Positions 10,865 through 23,009 of a DNA stretch of 64,000 bases are shown here, piece by piece; within the stretch, counting starts at the first letter, position 1; the number at the start of each line of letters is the position of its first letter. The DNA lies in the NCBI GenBank assembly GCA_036971475.1, contig JBAIZL010000003.1, positions 107,835,070-107,899,069 on the forward strand. The letters are read 5' to 3'. The DNA is from Prosapia bicincta. Its lineage: Eukaryota > Arthropoda > Insecta > Hemiptera > Cercopidae. The notes under the pieces are model-generated. The model saw only the letters and a list, made by a program, of their open reading frames with translations, made no database searches and was not told the origin of the DNA. A program made the position numbers and the translations under genes.

Positions 10865-13500
10865 AGTCGGTTTTCCTAACATCTAAACATGTAAGTAAAT
10901 ACTATAGCTAGAGTGATTAGTTTTGTTCCGAAACTCACAAACAAATTAATATTTGTAAGGTAATCCTGAATATTTTAGGCGCTGGTCTGTCTCTATCGTA
11001 GGCTTAAACAGATATAAACTAACATCGATCATCCAGGTACTATCAAAAGTTCATGAACTTGAATATTTTAAAGTTTAATCTTCTAGATACGCCAGCTTAC
11101 CCGTTAGTAGGGCTTGATTGTAATCCAATAATGAATTCTGTTTTCTAAAAGCCCTGCAATGTTTTCGCTACACAATCATTTTCTTTAATATTCAGCCTAA
11201 CGGACATAAATAGAGATTTTTCTTGCTTTAAATTTGTTTTTATTTTGAAGACAATTGTCTGTATATTATGAAATAGTCATTGAAAGCAGTGACTACAAAG
11301 TGAATATATGAATAATATTTCAGTCGTTGATTCAGCTTAGGCAAGTAGGTATATCTTGTATTTTTGTCAGGCTTCCTAGCTTCATGAAAATTTTAGGGCG
11401 TTTCGAGGTGTTCCTAACTACGTGAAATATTTTACAACATATATTAACCCGAGGTATAGCAAGAAACTTGATTTGCCAGGAGGAGAATTCTATGACTAGT
11501 GAAGGTGGTACGTAGGAAAGCTATCTAAACCTCTCTCACGCCACAAACATGGGCGAGGTTCTACCAATACTGATACAGCGGTCTCACGATTCTATATGTC
11601 AAGTAAGCCACTTCGCATAATTTGTCCGAGAGTCTTGCTATAGCCTTGCCACTTCTGAAAGATCTATGCTCTATTGTTGGTATAAACTGGTTTTCCCTCC
11701 CTAACTAAGTCGGGTTGGCCAATAGTATTGCTTTGCTTAATCTAGGTTATTTGGTATCTATATTTTTCTTTAATTACTACTAATATTTGTAAAAAATAAA
11801 ATTTTAGTTTAGTATTTTTTTTAAACTCATAAAAAAGTATGCAAGAGCGGGTTAATTTAAGGGTTTTCCGATTTTTTTGTATAGTTTTAAAAATTTCGAG
11901 ATTTTTAAGGGTGTTTTTAATCCTTTACCAAATTAATTATTAGCTCAATGTCACCAAATACATTTATTCGCTCTTCTCTCTAGGCATGTGGTTTTATAGT
12001 ATTATATGTTTTCCGTACAGTACATCTTTATCATATTTTCAAGACATGTTATTTAAATCTTTAACGGTTTTTCTAAATAGTCTATTTGTTATATCTTTGG
12101 TATTACCGTTGCTGCTAACAGTTTTTAGTATTTAATCGTTAGTTGGTTTTTTGTAAGCTTTTTTATTATAATTGCATTTAATATAATAATTACTGCTCTA
12201 AAATAGCCACTGCGTGTTCCATTGGATTGTGTGATAGGGCAATAATATCAGTATAAGTCTGTCTTATGAAATCCCTGATTTAATATCCGTATAGAGATTT
12301 TAAGTTCTAAATAGTTTTTAATATAAAGTCACTTATCTTATTGCAAATTTCATTTTATTTGCTTAATAATTATTTCACTTATTTTATTACAACTCAAGTA
12401 ATTCTTCTTTATTCGTTACTTATAAAAATCATAATAGAATCATCTACATATTCCATACATTCTACTTACTAGTTAAAAAAAAATTATCGTGCCTAATTTT
12501 TCTTTTATATTGGGTAATACAATTTATTTTAGAATTTTCCCCACAGGTATTTCCTATTGTCCGCTCTTATTTTGGCTTTCATAAAGTATTATTAATTTAT
12601 ATTGATCCGGTTTAATCACAATTATAATGTGAGGCCTCTCCTTTCCTAACTACATTCACTTTAAAACTTGTATGAATACATTTTCTTTATCTAATGTATT
12701 CCTAAGAACCACAATAAAGATATCTACATACGTTATATATTTTACACATTCACGTTTTTAATCTGCTATATACTGGTCTGGATATTGTAAGAAAATGTCT
12801 TTTAAATCTCCGGAAACGGGGATTTCTTATTACTAGCCATATTTCGACTTCTATATTGTATTAATAAATTAAAGTTCATCCGGTTTTAACCTATTGTTTA
12901 TTGCTTTAATAATATCTCCATAAGTATTTCAGTTCTTTTTATCACGTATCAGCTGACTTGGCTAACGTCATACCGCCTGAAAGTCAAAGAATAATGTGTT
13001 ATTATTAGCTTAAATTAATTAAGTATTTTATAACAAAATAATAGCAGAACGTATTGTAGTCGGTCGAAAAAAGTGTGACAATAAACGTACTTGATTGAAT
13101 ATTATTTATTGACGTGCACACGGATATACAATATTTTTTATATATGATAAAAAAAATTGGATCTATCGCTCATTTTTTGAGAGGGAAAATTGTATAGAAG
13201 TGGCTTAAAAATATGTAGAAAAATAATTTAAATTTGTTGGTATATTGTCCAAAACAAAGACTAAGTTGAATGCAATGTCTTATTTATTTTTTATTCATAT
13301 TTATTGTTGTTTTGACACTTGAAAATCATCAAAAACTTTAAGCTTGTTTACCTTACTTTTCGTGTATCATATTATTTTAATATGTGGTAACAACTATTGA
13401 AATAAATTCAAACTTGTGGTCAATAATTGAAGGAATATAGCTGCATTTGCGTTGGTAATAGGCCTAAATACAAAAACGTATCATTATGGTTTTAAATCCT
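10865..13500. other. Gene-poor AT-rich stretch
   Basis: No gene, RNA or clear repeat. 11,440-11,730 is less AT-rich and non-repetitive. Confidence 0.4.
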
Positions 13501-13530
13501 GTGACAGTTTCTAAATCCTATGGAAAGATT

Positions 13531-13875
13531 CTACACCTGTTTGCTAATCCACTTACGTTTCTCTATTAGCAAACTACCGGAACAAACAAGGTTGAACAAT
13601 TTTCTTATTTTTAAAGTTTTCAAACCCATATTTCTGCGCTTCCTGGACAGATTCGTTCCGTAATAATACCGCAGCTGTTCCCTTCTGTTCTCCACCGTGA
13701 CGGCTTTCCGCAGCGCAAAGTTTCCGCCACAGTAAACACAGAAACACATTCCCCAAAGTATCGTAAAGCTTATAAGGTCACACGCACCAACGTCTGAGGA
13801 CGCAAAACCTTTACCGTTGTGTGACGCATATTGTGAGTTAAATCGTGTTTCTTCATTGAGAAATAAAAGCTTCAA
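13531..13875 (-). CDS. Unassigned 114-codon open frame, doubtful
   Basis: An ATG-initiated frame of 114 codons on the minus strand. The part at about 13,600-13,830 is clearly higher in GC than its neighbours, and a second minus-strand frame is open across much of it, as happens in a decayed or frameshifted coding exon. The translation has a Cys-rich, hydrophobic middle (WGMCFCVYCGG) followed by a basic C-terminal third. I do not recognise a family. It could be a host exon, a transposon fragment or chance. Confidence 0.22.
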   Translation of the reverse strand: MKLLFLNEETRFNSQYASHNGKGFASSDVGACDLISFTILWGMCFCVYCGGNFALRKAVTVENRREQLRYYYGTNLSRKRRNMGLKTLKIRKLFNLVCSGSLLIEKRKWISKQV

Positions 13876-14059
13876 CTAGTTGTATGATTAAACTGTTTAT
13901 TTTCTATTTAGAAATGTATTTATACTTTTAAATTTTCGGATCATCAATTCTTTAATTTCTTTTGTCATAGCAATGCTGAACTTTACTTTACAGCTAACCT
14001 CTTAGGCTTAGGCCACAGTCACCGTTGTTGTCGCTGGGAATGTTTAGTAAACCAGTAAC

Positions 14060-14061
<2 letters not shown>

Positions 14062-14108
<47 letters not shown>

Positions 14109-14118
14109 GATATATATA

Positions 14119-14169
<51 letters not shown>
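14062..14169. repeat. (TA)n microsatellite
   Basis: Two long TA runs interrupted by CGATATATATATTA near 14,108-14,122. Confidence 0.95.
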
Positions 14170-14172
<3 letters not shown>

Positions 14173-15220
14173 ATTGATTCAGATGGGAGTCAAAGTCCCC
14201 ATTGTGAGAAAGTTCAGCCTTTAGGTAAGGCCAAACGAAAGTGGATAAAGGTTCAACTGCATTATTGGGACCAAACCGTTGATAGTTTAAGAATTGATGA
14301 GAATTGAGTTATATTTTAACCATCTTTATTCAATTACTCTAGACTGTGCCAATAAATATCAAGCTAACCTAGGAATAAAGCCTCTCATATGAAATGGCTT
14401 CCGCATTATGGCTTTCGCCTGATTTAATACACTTTTTAAATGGTTTTTTATACATTGAAATAGTGGCGTGTTTTATATCTTACTTCTCTAAAAACACCCT
14501 AGGCAGTTATTTTTGGTCCCCAAACATAATTTTTATTTCAATGTTTTTTTTTTTTTTTTGATGAGCCACATTCAAATTTACATTATCTTCTATGTATTAA
14601 GTAAAAGATAAAACAATCAAATCTTTTAATATTTATCAAGTAAAAAAAAGTCGTGTTACCTAGATATGGGTTGCTTTATTAAGGTTTTAGAAAGAAGTAA
14701 ATTTCTCTAAAAGAAAGAAATAAAATAGACACTAATTTTATTAAAGATTTATGAAAACAAATATAGTTGCAGATAGAGCACCTTGGGGTTATTAAGGAGA
14801 CGCGGGTGCTCACATATTTGGGGCGTCATGTCAAATTGATTTCCTGTTTCAAACATTACTACTTGTTTAGTGTTCAAGTCAAACTCTAATATAAAAGTAA
14901 ATTTAATCCTTTAAAGTTACCTTAAGAAGATCAAAAGGTAGAAAACATGCAATTATACACTATTTTTAACACATTTCTAAAACAATTGCTCTTAGAGAAC
15001 ACTAATCTTTTACCAAAACAGTGTTTTAAATTTCAGAAACAAAAATAAAATGCTTGTTTATAGACAGGAAATGGATTCTGAATTGTAAAATTTATGTGGT
15101 ACATTTAGGTAAATGCGTGATTATGTTGTTATTTTTTAAGGATAACTCGTGTCAAGTAGTTTGTAATCTTAACCAGCGACAGCGAAGGATTAAGTGAGAT
15201 AGTGAAACAAGCATGTTTAC
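14170..15220. other. Gene-poor AT-rich stretch
   Basis: Nothing recognisable apart from homopolymer T and A runs near 14,550 and 14,645. Confidence 0.4.
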
Positions 15221-15224
15221 AACT

Positions 15225-15480
15225 TTTATTCCGGGTATTTGGTAGACACCTCCTTTCCCTCAAGGTAGGACCTGGTCTGCTTTAGGTACTTCCCTCACCA
15301 AGTTAAAACCTTCCCCTATTCTGTTTACTAGGGGATGAATATAGTAACCCTCCTCGAGTTATACTTGTCTCTTATACTTCTTCGTACTAGGGTTGTAATG
15401 GGTAGACGCTTCGTTATCCCCCCAATAAAGAGTAGGTAAACTCCATGTACACTACCCTCACACCCAATGCTATGATCCCA
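15225..15480 (-). repeat. Inverted copy of the CRE/E-box-like repeat family
   Basis: The reverse complement contains CCATTACAACCCTAGTACGA then AAGAGACAAGTATAACTC, aligning with CATTATACCCCTAGTAAGAA then ACAAGAGAGACTAAATGAAC at about 6,985-7,040. It is noticeably GC-richer than its surroundings. Confidence 0.45.
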
Positions 15481-17073
15481 CCCTGTGAGGATGGACGTTA
15501 TTTTCGGTTACTGATATTCGTTTGTCGCTGGTGATACCAGTGACAAAATATGAAAGATTCCAGTTCCAGTGGCAATGGAATGATCGGAAAGTGCCTCTGT
15601 TGTGATTGGGCTAATAGTCTTGATATATATAGGACATCTCAGCATTCGTAACAGATAGATCGCACCCCCTTAAGAATTCGAAACAAATCACGCCTAATGT
15701 AGAACGTAGTCGAAATTTAAAATATTATTGCAGTTATGAAACTGTATTTAGATAAACGTCTAAGCCCCTCCAAGGGATGCTGACATTTAAAATTTTTGTT
15801 TTGAAGTTAGTTATAAAAGTTTAAACAGATAAGGTATACCTGGCTTACGTATTAGAACTTTTCGAGTATCCTTACGAAGGAGATGTATAAAGCCTTTAGT
15901 ATATTAATTACCTAGACCTACCTTGACAGGATTATTTGTGTCACGTGATACTGTTATTGATATATTCCTAGATATAACTACTCGATTTAGAATTATGAAA
16001 CGCTGTATTACTTTATATAATAAATCTACTGGGCAAAAACATGTAATTAAGTGAACTCCAACATGATAACTATTCGTGCATCACTAACTTGTTATGAATT
16101 GTGTGTGAATTTTTCCTGTTATGAAAAATGTGTTTACCTTTAGAGATGCTGGAAAGGTTTGCGTTTATAGTGAGATTTGAAGTGTATTGGAGTGTAGTCG
16201 CAGTGGTCGTGAAAGTGAAAGGATTAAACAGTAAGATGATGACGTCTTCCTCGAAGTCACATAACATAAAGATTTTTCATTTTAGAAGGATTCTTCCTAC
16301 GGTAAGCATTTCCCTGCTCCCAAAACCTCGTCGAGTAGTGAAGTCACAATTTTTATTTACTCTCGGTTGGCCTTGTCCAGTGTCAAGTTTCTCAGACTAG
16401 AGAATTTAAACTGGTAAGGCCTAAACCTGTCAGTTATTGTCGAGAACTGATTGGGGTATAAGAAAATAATCAAGTCTCAACAGGAAGATTTAGATTGAAA
16501 TATTTTGTGGCAAAATGGTTTGTAAACATAAATTAGACCAAAGATTTGCTGCTCAACCATAGTATATTGTCAGTACAACTGCCACAGTTCTACTAAGTTG
16601 AGACACTCCTAATTTGGTAAAAATCTTCAAATCCACTTTGCAATTCAAATTGGCTGTTAGATATTAGGAATATTTCTATAAGTGGATAAAACTGATGCGG
16701 AGACACGAATCCGATCCGGTTCTCGTAGTTGAACTCTTGGTAATGCTATCTTGATGAATTTCTGTTACATTGTTTCTCATTCATATAATATAGTAAACAC
16801 TCATACAAAAAAAGCAATAAATAAAATATATTGTGACATTTGCTTTGTAATTTAGTAGTACAAGATGGCAAATAGAGTTACATTTTTTAAATATTTTAAG
16901 AGAACTTGAAAGCATTCGCCCATGTTTCAAGCCACCTCGTACATTAATGTTCATGCAAGTTGTACAACATGGCTCGACATACTTACAGACCTGCTAAGCC
17001 AAGTATATCAGAATAATATTGGCAAAGGAAATTTAAAACGTTCTTCCAATATTAACTTTATTTATTATATTAT

Positions 17074-17075
<2 letters not shown>
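15481..17075. other. Gene-poor stretch
   Basis: No supported gene. A 90-codon frame at 16,128-16,400 overlaps an opposite-strand frame and has no recognisable feature. Confidence 0.4.
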
Positions 17076-17120
<45 letters not shown>

Positions 17121-17140
17121 CATACACACACACACACACA

Positions 17141-17223
<83 letters not shown>
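17076..17223. repeat. Compound microsatellite (CT)n-(CA)n-(TA)n
   Basis: A CT run (17,076-17,117), a CA run (about 17,121-17,180) and a TA run (about 17,181-17,223) follow one another. A 114-codon open frame across it is purely repeat-derived. Confidence 0.97.
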
Positions 17224-17225
<2 letters not shown>

Positions 17226-18439
17226 TTAGTAAATACATCAAAAGGCTATTTAAAACTCAATTTTAAATAGAAAGCTTAAAAACAATTAACACAAAAAAGT
17301 ACCAAATAAATAACAAATAATGTACCAAATAGCCCTAACAAACGTATAAAAAAAACCAATAGATAAATTACATCATTAACCAAATTACAGAATATTAACC
17401 AAAACATGAGCTATCCTAAAATAACAACAAAATGGAGAACTACATTCACACACACAGAAAAATATAAAAATAATTTAAAAAATCTTGAAGAACAACAAAA
17501 TTAACATAAAAGAAATATGATCGATAAAATAAACCAATCGGGAAAAAATATGTCGCCTACTTAGGAACGGAAATTATAAAATTGAATGTAGCTAATTATA
17601 TATTGGCTAAACAAGAGATAAAAAAAAGATATAAATAAACCTTAAAAAAATACATCAAACCAAACACATTTCAAACCAAAACTAACCCACTGCGCAGTGA
17701 AACCAAAATTAGAACGTAGTATACCACGTGTGAATGGAAACGTGTACGTGATAAATGAACTCGATTCTTATTTATTTTTGGAAGCGGTTTTCGAAGTTAT
17801 TATCAACATAATAATTTAAAATAATAACAAACTAATAGCAAACCGAAAAAGAGTTGAATTAAAAAAAAGTTTAAAAAATACTATTATATTAAGTTTAACA
17901 ACAGAATCCTTTAAACATAACCAGTTAAATATTCACCAGAAATATATCTCTTTGATTAGAATAACTAATCTCAATATGTTTGTTTGTAGAAATGATTATG
18001 TTGCGTTTGAATTTAAAACAGTTTAATAAGAAAACTCGACAAGATCCGACGTACATTTTTTTATATTTAACTTTGTGGTTTTACAATCAGTATTAGTTGT
18101 TAGTGTAGGGTAATGTGGAGATATTTTAAAAATGTATTGACGTCTCTTGCTTGTTGAGGAAAGTGAATAGGTTTCAAAAGGTTGGGGGTGTGGGCATCCG
18201 CAATCTATCTGCATGTAAAACAAATAGAAGTGCTTAAGAGGTGTTCTCAATGTAGTGGCTGATAGACTATTATAGTATGGCGTGTCTTGAGGTTATACGG
18301 TCGAGCGTGCAGCCAACACACTGCATTCGCTGCGAATTTATATCATTTCTTTAATATTTCCTGAAACAGTGTTCTTTAAATTCTACAACACCCCCTAAAC
18401 TTACTGTCTAACACCCCCTAAAGCCTATGTTAATCTATC

Positions 18440-18440
<1 letters not shown>
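17224..18440. other. Gene-poor AT-rich stretch
   Basis: 17,260-17,660 is strongly A-rich on the plus strand with AAAAAT and ACAAAA words. No gene seen. Confidence 0.4.
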
Positions 18441-18442
<2 letters not shown>

Positions 18443-18482
<40 letters not shown>

Positions 18483-18510
18483 ATATGTCTCTGTCTCTCT
18501 TTCTCTCTAC

Positions 18511-18550
<40 letters not shown>
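18443..18550. repeat. (CT)n and (TA)n microsatellite at a hAT insertion site
   Basis: A CT run (about 18,443-18,477) and a TA run (about 18,513-18,550). The TA run continues on the far side of the hAT element at 20,566, showing that the transposon landed inside it. Confidence 0.95.
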
Positions 18551-18553
<3 letters not shown>

Positions 18554-20562
18554 GGATGGGCCGATTCCTAAAATTTTCGATTCCGATTCCGATTCCGATT
18601 CTAAAATTTTCCGTTCGATTCTCGATTCTTTAGTCGATTCTCGATTCTTTCAAGTTATATTAGCTTATATTCTAGTTCTCTAATAATTAATTTAGTTAAC
18701 ATCTTGGTCATATGGCAAAACCTTTTAAAAGTTCTGTTTTAATGTAATAGGCTACACAAAACCTTCAACCTTGATTTATCAATAGGAATTTTTTTAAACA
18801 TAAAAACATATCAGAATAAAGTAATGACTTATTTTAAAGTTAAAAATGTGAACTTTACTTATTTTATGATGTTTGAAAATATTCCTAAGCTTATTTACAT
18901 TGTCTCCCAAACAAAACAAAAATTAAAAACAAACGAACAACATAAAAAGTAAAAAATTAATACAAATAGGATAGTTTTTAATATTTAAAAGTCTGGCAGG
19001 TAATGTACATTTCTGTTCAAAAACACAAGCATTTGAACACGTTGTGGGTCAAGCTAGTTTCATCGCTAGTCACATATAGCTCCTGAAGTTGAGAAAGGTT
19101 TTTCAGAAAACACTGTCGCGAGTAGGCAGACAGGTATTTTATTGCCATTGCATTTAAATGAGGGTATTTGGCACTTTGTACTGCCAAATACTTCCCAACA
19201 TTACAATCTGGACTGGCTAATGGTTCCCCCAGATAATTGTTTACTTCTTCTTCTACTGTCAATTCCCCTGGGGTACCTTCTTCCCCAACATTCTGGATTA
19301 GTGGGGCATACCTTCTCCACATCTTGTGGGACCTTTTTTTCTGCAGGTGTCTGGAACAAGTACAACTGATTCAGGCCTATTTTGTATTTATTACTCAATC
19401 CCAGTTGATTTTTAACCTACTATCACTTGTAGGTCCTGTGTCTGAGGATAAAGTTTCTTCAAGTATAGATCTTTTTTGTTCATAAATTTGGGCAAAATGA
19501 ATGATGCTTAAGTGCTTTTTCATATTTGATATATTATGTGGTTTTCCACCGTCAGTTTCTGTTAACCGTCATCGAATTGACGCGACGGCCAGTACCCTGA
19601 ACCGAATACCGTCGGGCCTCTTAACGCTTTATGTTTATTAGTACTACTCAGCTGGTGTTGCTACTTTTGGAAAAATTAAGGCACAGTATTTAACAACAAG
19701 CTTCACACTACTTACAGATGTATTTACGATGGTTTTTGTTTGATAGATAAACACCGACGGGATTAAGAACATGATGTTATTCTAAGAGCTTTTTGTCCGT
19801 AGTTACGGGCCGACACACATATTTGTTATAACGTATTGTAATGATTTTCACTACTGTTTTCAAAATTTCACAAAACCTTAAAAGTAAGTCGGAAATATTG
19901 ACTAAATATTTAGTTGTAAAATAATCCTTAAAAACGGACTTTGTGAAAGTTAAGTACAAACATTGATATACTTAGATAAACTCATCCTTACTAGGAAGTA
20001 AATTATAACGTAAATTCCTTAACAAGTAAATTATTTGGTGTTAAAACTTTTACTTAATATGAATCTTGGATAGTATTTACTGGACCTGTAGCATTACTTA
20101 TCAGAGAGAGAATATATTACACTTTAGTTCTATATTCAAAATATTTATAAACTCACAAATCAATCACATGTGACACGTTTACGTGTCTTAGTGATAGGCG
20201 CAAAAACACTTTTATCACCAGTCTGTTTATTATTTGGGTAGCCGGGACATGAATTTATGGTTTTGTTGTTTCTTGCTAACACAAAACACAAAAAATATCA
20301 AAACAGTGTGGCACAGATAATAAAATTTAATTAAATCAAAAACAATGTCGGGTAAATTGGTCCGACGGAGTTTATTTACGTTTCATTTACGGTAGGAAAA
20401 AACTATGTTGGGCCAGTTGGTCCGACACGTATTTTTATAAATATTCGGAATCGTGTGGAATCGGAATCGACACTTTTATGATGAAGAATCGAGTATCGAC
20501 GATTCCTCGATACCACCTAGAATCGACGATTCCTGGAATCGAGAATCGGAATCGGCCCATCC

Positions 20563-20565
<3 letters not shown>
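18551..20565 (-). mobile_element. Decayed hAT-superfamily DNA transposon
   Basis: The 2,015-bp element starts TAGGGATGGGCCGATTC and ends GAATCGGCCCATCCCTA, which are inverted terminal repeats. It is flanked on both sides by the 8-bp ATATATAT (18,543-18,550 and 20,566-20,573); an 8-bp target duplication is the hAT hallmark, although here it lies in a TA microsatellite, so the length is only suggestive. The subterminal regions (18,551-18,660 and about 20,440-20,565) are packed with GATTCC and CGATTC words, probably transposase-binding repeats. Inside, on the minus strand, is the C-terminal dimerisation region of a hAT transposase. Most of the transposase is missing, so the copy is internally deleted and non-autonomous. 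Confidence 0.85.
18985..19322 (-). pseudogene. hAT transposase C-terminal fragment
   Basis: hAT transposases dimerise through a conserved C-terminal domain with a YL..P, YP.L..LA..YLS pattern. Here an open frame of 101 codons (19,017-19,322) shows VNNYLGEP, then KYPHLNAMAIKYLSA, then a LSQLQELYVTSDE segment in place of the usual SER.FS.AG part. A frameshift near 19,018 moves the normal tail (LNRNVHYLPDF, ending at a TAA at 18,985-18,987) into another frame. The tryptophan pair usual before the YP motif is missing. The BED finger and DDE catalytic parts were not found. It lies between the terminal repeats at 18,551 and 20,565 and is a relic with no expected activity. Confidence 0.75.

Positions 20566-20595
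<30 letters not shown>
20566..20595. repeat. (TA)n microsatellite, right side of the hAT site
   Basis: Continuation of the TA run interrupted by the hAT element. Confidence 0.9.
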
Positions 20596-20599
<4 letters not shown>

Positions 20600-21119
20600 C
20601 TGAATGTTTGTATATATGTATGTATGTGGCCTTTAAATTTGATTTAAATTTAATTAATGATTTTATTTCTCTTGCCTCGTATGTTTAATTTTAATTAATA
20701 TATAATAAACTAGAAAAGAACGTCTAGTAAACGAAAATACAATGACAAATATCTAGAAATATCTTGATGACTCTAAAACAGGTGGAGATGAACATACTAG
20801 CAAAGGCATTTCAAAAGTTCATTAAAATACGTTTCGCCTAATAAACTCGATAATTTAATTTAACATCTTGTAAATTTTGTCCACTAAGGATACGACCAGT
20901 TAAATGACGTAGCCAAAAAAACCATATGTAATTATTTCATGACGTCAATCTAAAAACATCGTACATTACAATTACGACATCTAATATGAGGTCCATTAAT
21001 AACAATTTTAAAATTAATTGGCGATTATTGCATACTCTGAATAACAGCTATTTTGAATTACTGATGTGTATAAGCATATAGCAGTGAGAGGAGTTAGTTA
21101 GATTTATGCGAATAAAGTT

Positions 21120-22140
21120 TTGTAAGTGTGTAGTACTGGAATATCTGCACGTTCTTTTCTTTAGTCATTCCCTGTCCGTCACAAATCTACTGTAACCTCA
21201 AATCGCCTACACAACGCCATGCTTTCTGTTTGAGTCTGGAGTGCATATAAACTTGTTCGGTAATATTTATCAGATTTTATAATATTTCAAACTTGTAACC
21301 AATATGTTTATTATTTTCATTTAAATATAAACACCAATGAAAATCCGTAAAGCATTACTTTATATTGTGTGTTATTACTCTTTTATCGAGATAAATATTT
21401 TATTCCTTTTATTTAAGAAAGCTTTTAAAGAATGCATACGATCAACTTCAATGATATTTTTATCATTATTATTATAATGATTATTATTATTAATACTATT
21501 ATTATGTATTGAATTAAAAGTGTAATATCACACAATACTGGGTACAAACAAATGTGATTTGGTGAAGTCACTACTTTCAGGCTGTTTCGGGTTCCATGTT
21601 TATTTCTGCCACTATATTGCGTACATAGCGTCGAGTTGGTTATTTGAATCTGCGGTCCATTTGAAATGTTTGATCACATTCATCACTATTTTGTATAAAT
21701 ACCAAATTTTATGATAGTAATAACTGGCAGAAATTATTCCACCAAACTCACATATATACAAACAATAATTATAATCTCAGTTATATAACATATCAAAGGA
21801 AATGGATTTTATCTAAGTGTACAGTATGTCTTTTTTATTGAGATAAATATATTTACTTAATTGTCTCGTAGACTGTTTCTAAAAGCCTTTTAATGTATTT
21901 TTCCTATAATAGGTATTGTAATGTAATATTTATTTAATAAAAGTGTAAACCACTTCTATGGGAAATGTCTCCTTTCACGTGGTTTATAGTTATGAGATAT
22001 ATTGCCTACATAGAGCCTTGTTGTTTGTTTCAGTCTGAAGTGCATAAAAAGTAGCTGAAATAAAATTTTTCTTTGTTCACTTAACTATGAATAGAATTAA
22101 CTTTTTTTTTGGTAATATTGTATTACATGTTTAACATTAA
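21120..22140 (+). repeat. Degenerate tandem repeat, about 420-bp period
   Basis: Three diverged copies can be traced: CGCCTACACAACGCC (about 21,204), TGCGTACATAGCGTC (about 21,618) and TGCCTACATAGAGCC (about 22,003). Each is associated with a nearby TTTNNGTCTGRAGTGCATA or equivalent word, and in two copies with TTTTATYGAGATAAATAT (about 21,381 and 21,834). No coding frame. Confidence 0.4.
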
Positions 22141-22785
22141 CAAAGGTGTTACCCTGTAAGTAGGTATGTATATTTTAAAAGTTTACAAGTTAAAATTAGT
22201 AGCACGTGTTTGACTTAGAACCAAACACAATAAAGGATACTCCATCACAGTTTTGTGCAACAATAATGATCTATATAAACCTCAACACAAGATTTTATTC
22301 AAAAATTACCTAATTAAAAATTTATACTACGGCCAAAAACCTTCGAACGAATTTAGATGTCTAATCCTTCTGCGATGGGGGATATAACTGCGATAAATTA
22401 CAAACGTAACCTAAAGTAAATACAGCCTGAAGTGAAAAGAAAAGCCCCTGTCCACAACGTATACCGACCAATTAGCGACGGCCTCGTCACACAGCTGTCT
22501 TGTGAACTAATTACACTAAAAGCCACTTCAAAAGCATTATAAAATTACGTAATTGCAATAATAAAAGTACAAATAAATTAAAATATAAAAAAACTGTAAA
22601 CATACTTTGTTAATTATTTAATAATTTTGAATAATTATATTCTAAACTAATTTAACAATATTGACTCTCTTGTATACGACGAGCTATGATGCAGGAGAAA
22701 CAGTGTTGGGGTTCAAATTTTGGGCTAGTTTAACGTTTCAATATTAGCGACTGCTTTTTATACGATGAGATACGTTGCTCAGTAG
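22141..22785. other. Gene-poor AT-rich stretch
   Basis: Nothing recognisable. Confidence 0.4.
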
Positions 22786-22789
22786 TCAA

Positions 22790-23005
22790 AGAAAAGCTAC
22801 CTTACAGTTGGCCCTTACGGAGTTCTAAGGATGTAGTGTTGCCAGCACTGTGCCTACTGTTACCCATGCTTGACCCTAGATACACATATCCACAAGGTGG
22901 GTCCACTAGGGATTAAAAAGCACAAAGATATTCTTTGGAGCAACTCTGAATCGAACGCAGAAATTTTAGTTTCGTAGTCAAGTGCATTTTCTACCCACTT
23001 GACCG
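22790..23005 (-). mobile_element. tRNA-derived SINE
   Basis: On the minus strand, an RNA polymerase III A-box-like GGTCAAGTGGGTAG (23,004-22,991) is followed at tRNA spacing by a B-box-like GCGTTCGATTC (22,958-22,948), with ACTTGACTACGAAACT in the anticodon-arm position. The tRNA-like head is followed by about 150 bases of unrelated body reaching at least 22,800. The T stem does not pair well, so this is a SINE head and not a working tRNA gene. The family was not identified. Confidence 0.6.
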
Positions 23006-23009
23006 TACA

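Noticed and set aside
16922..17266. 114-codon frame with Leu-Ser, His-Thr and Ile-Tyr runs
   Set aside because: It is a translation of CT, CA and TA microsatellites.
18427..18633. 68-codon frame across CT and TA runs and the hAT end
   Set aside because: Microsatellite plus transposon terminal repeat; no protein features.
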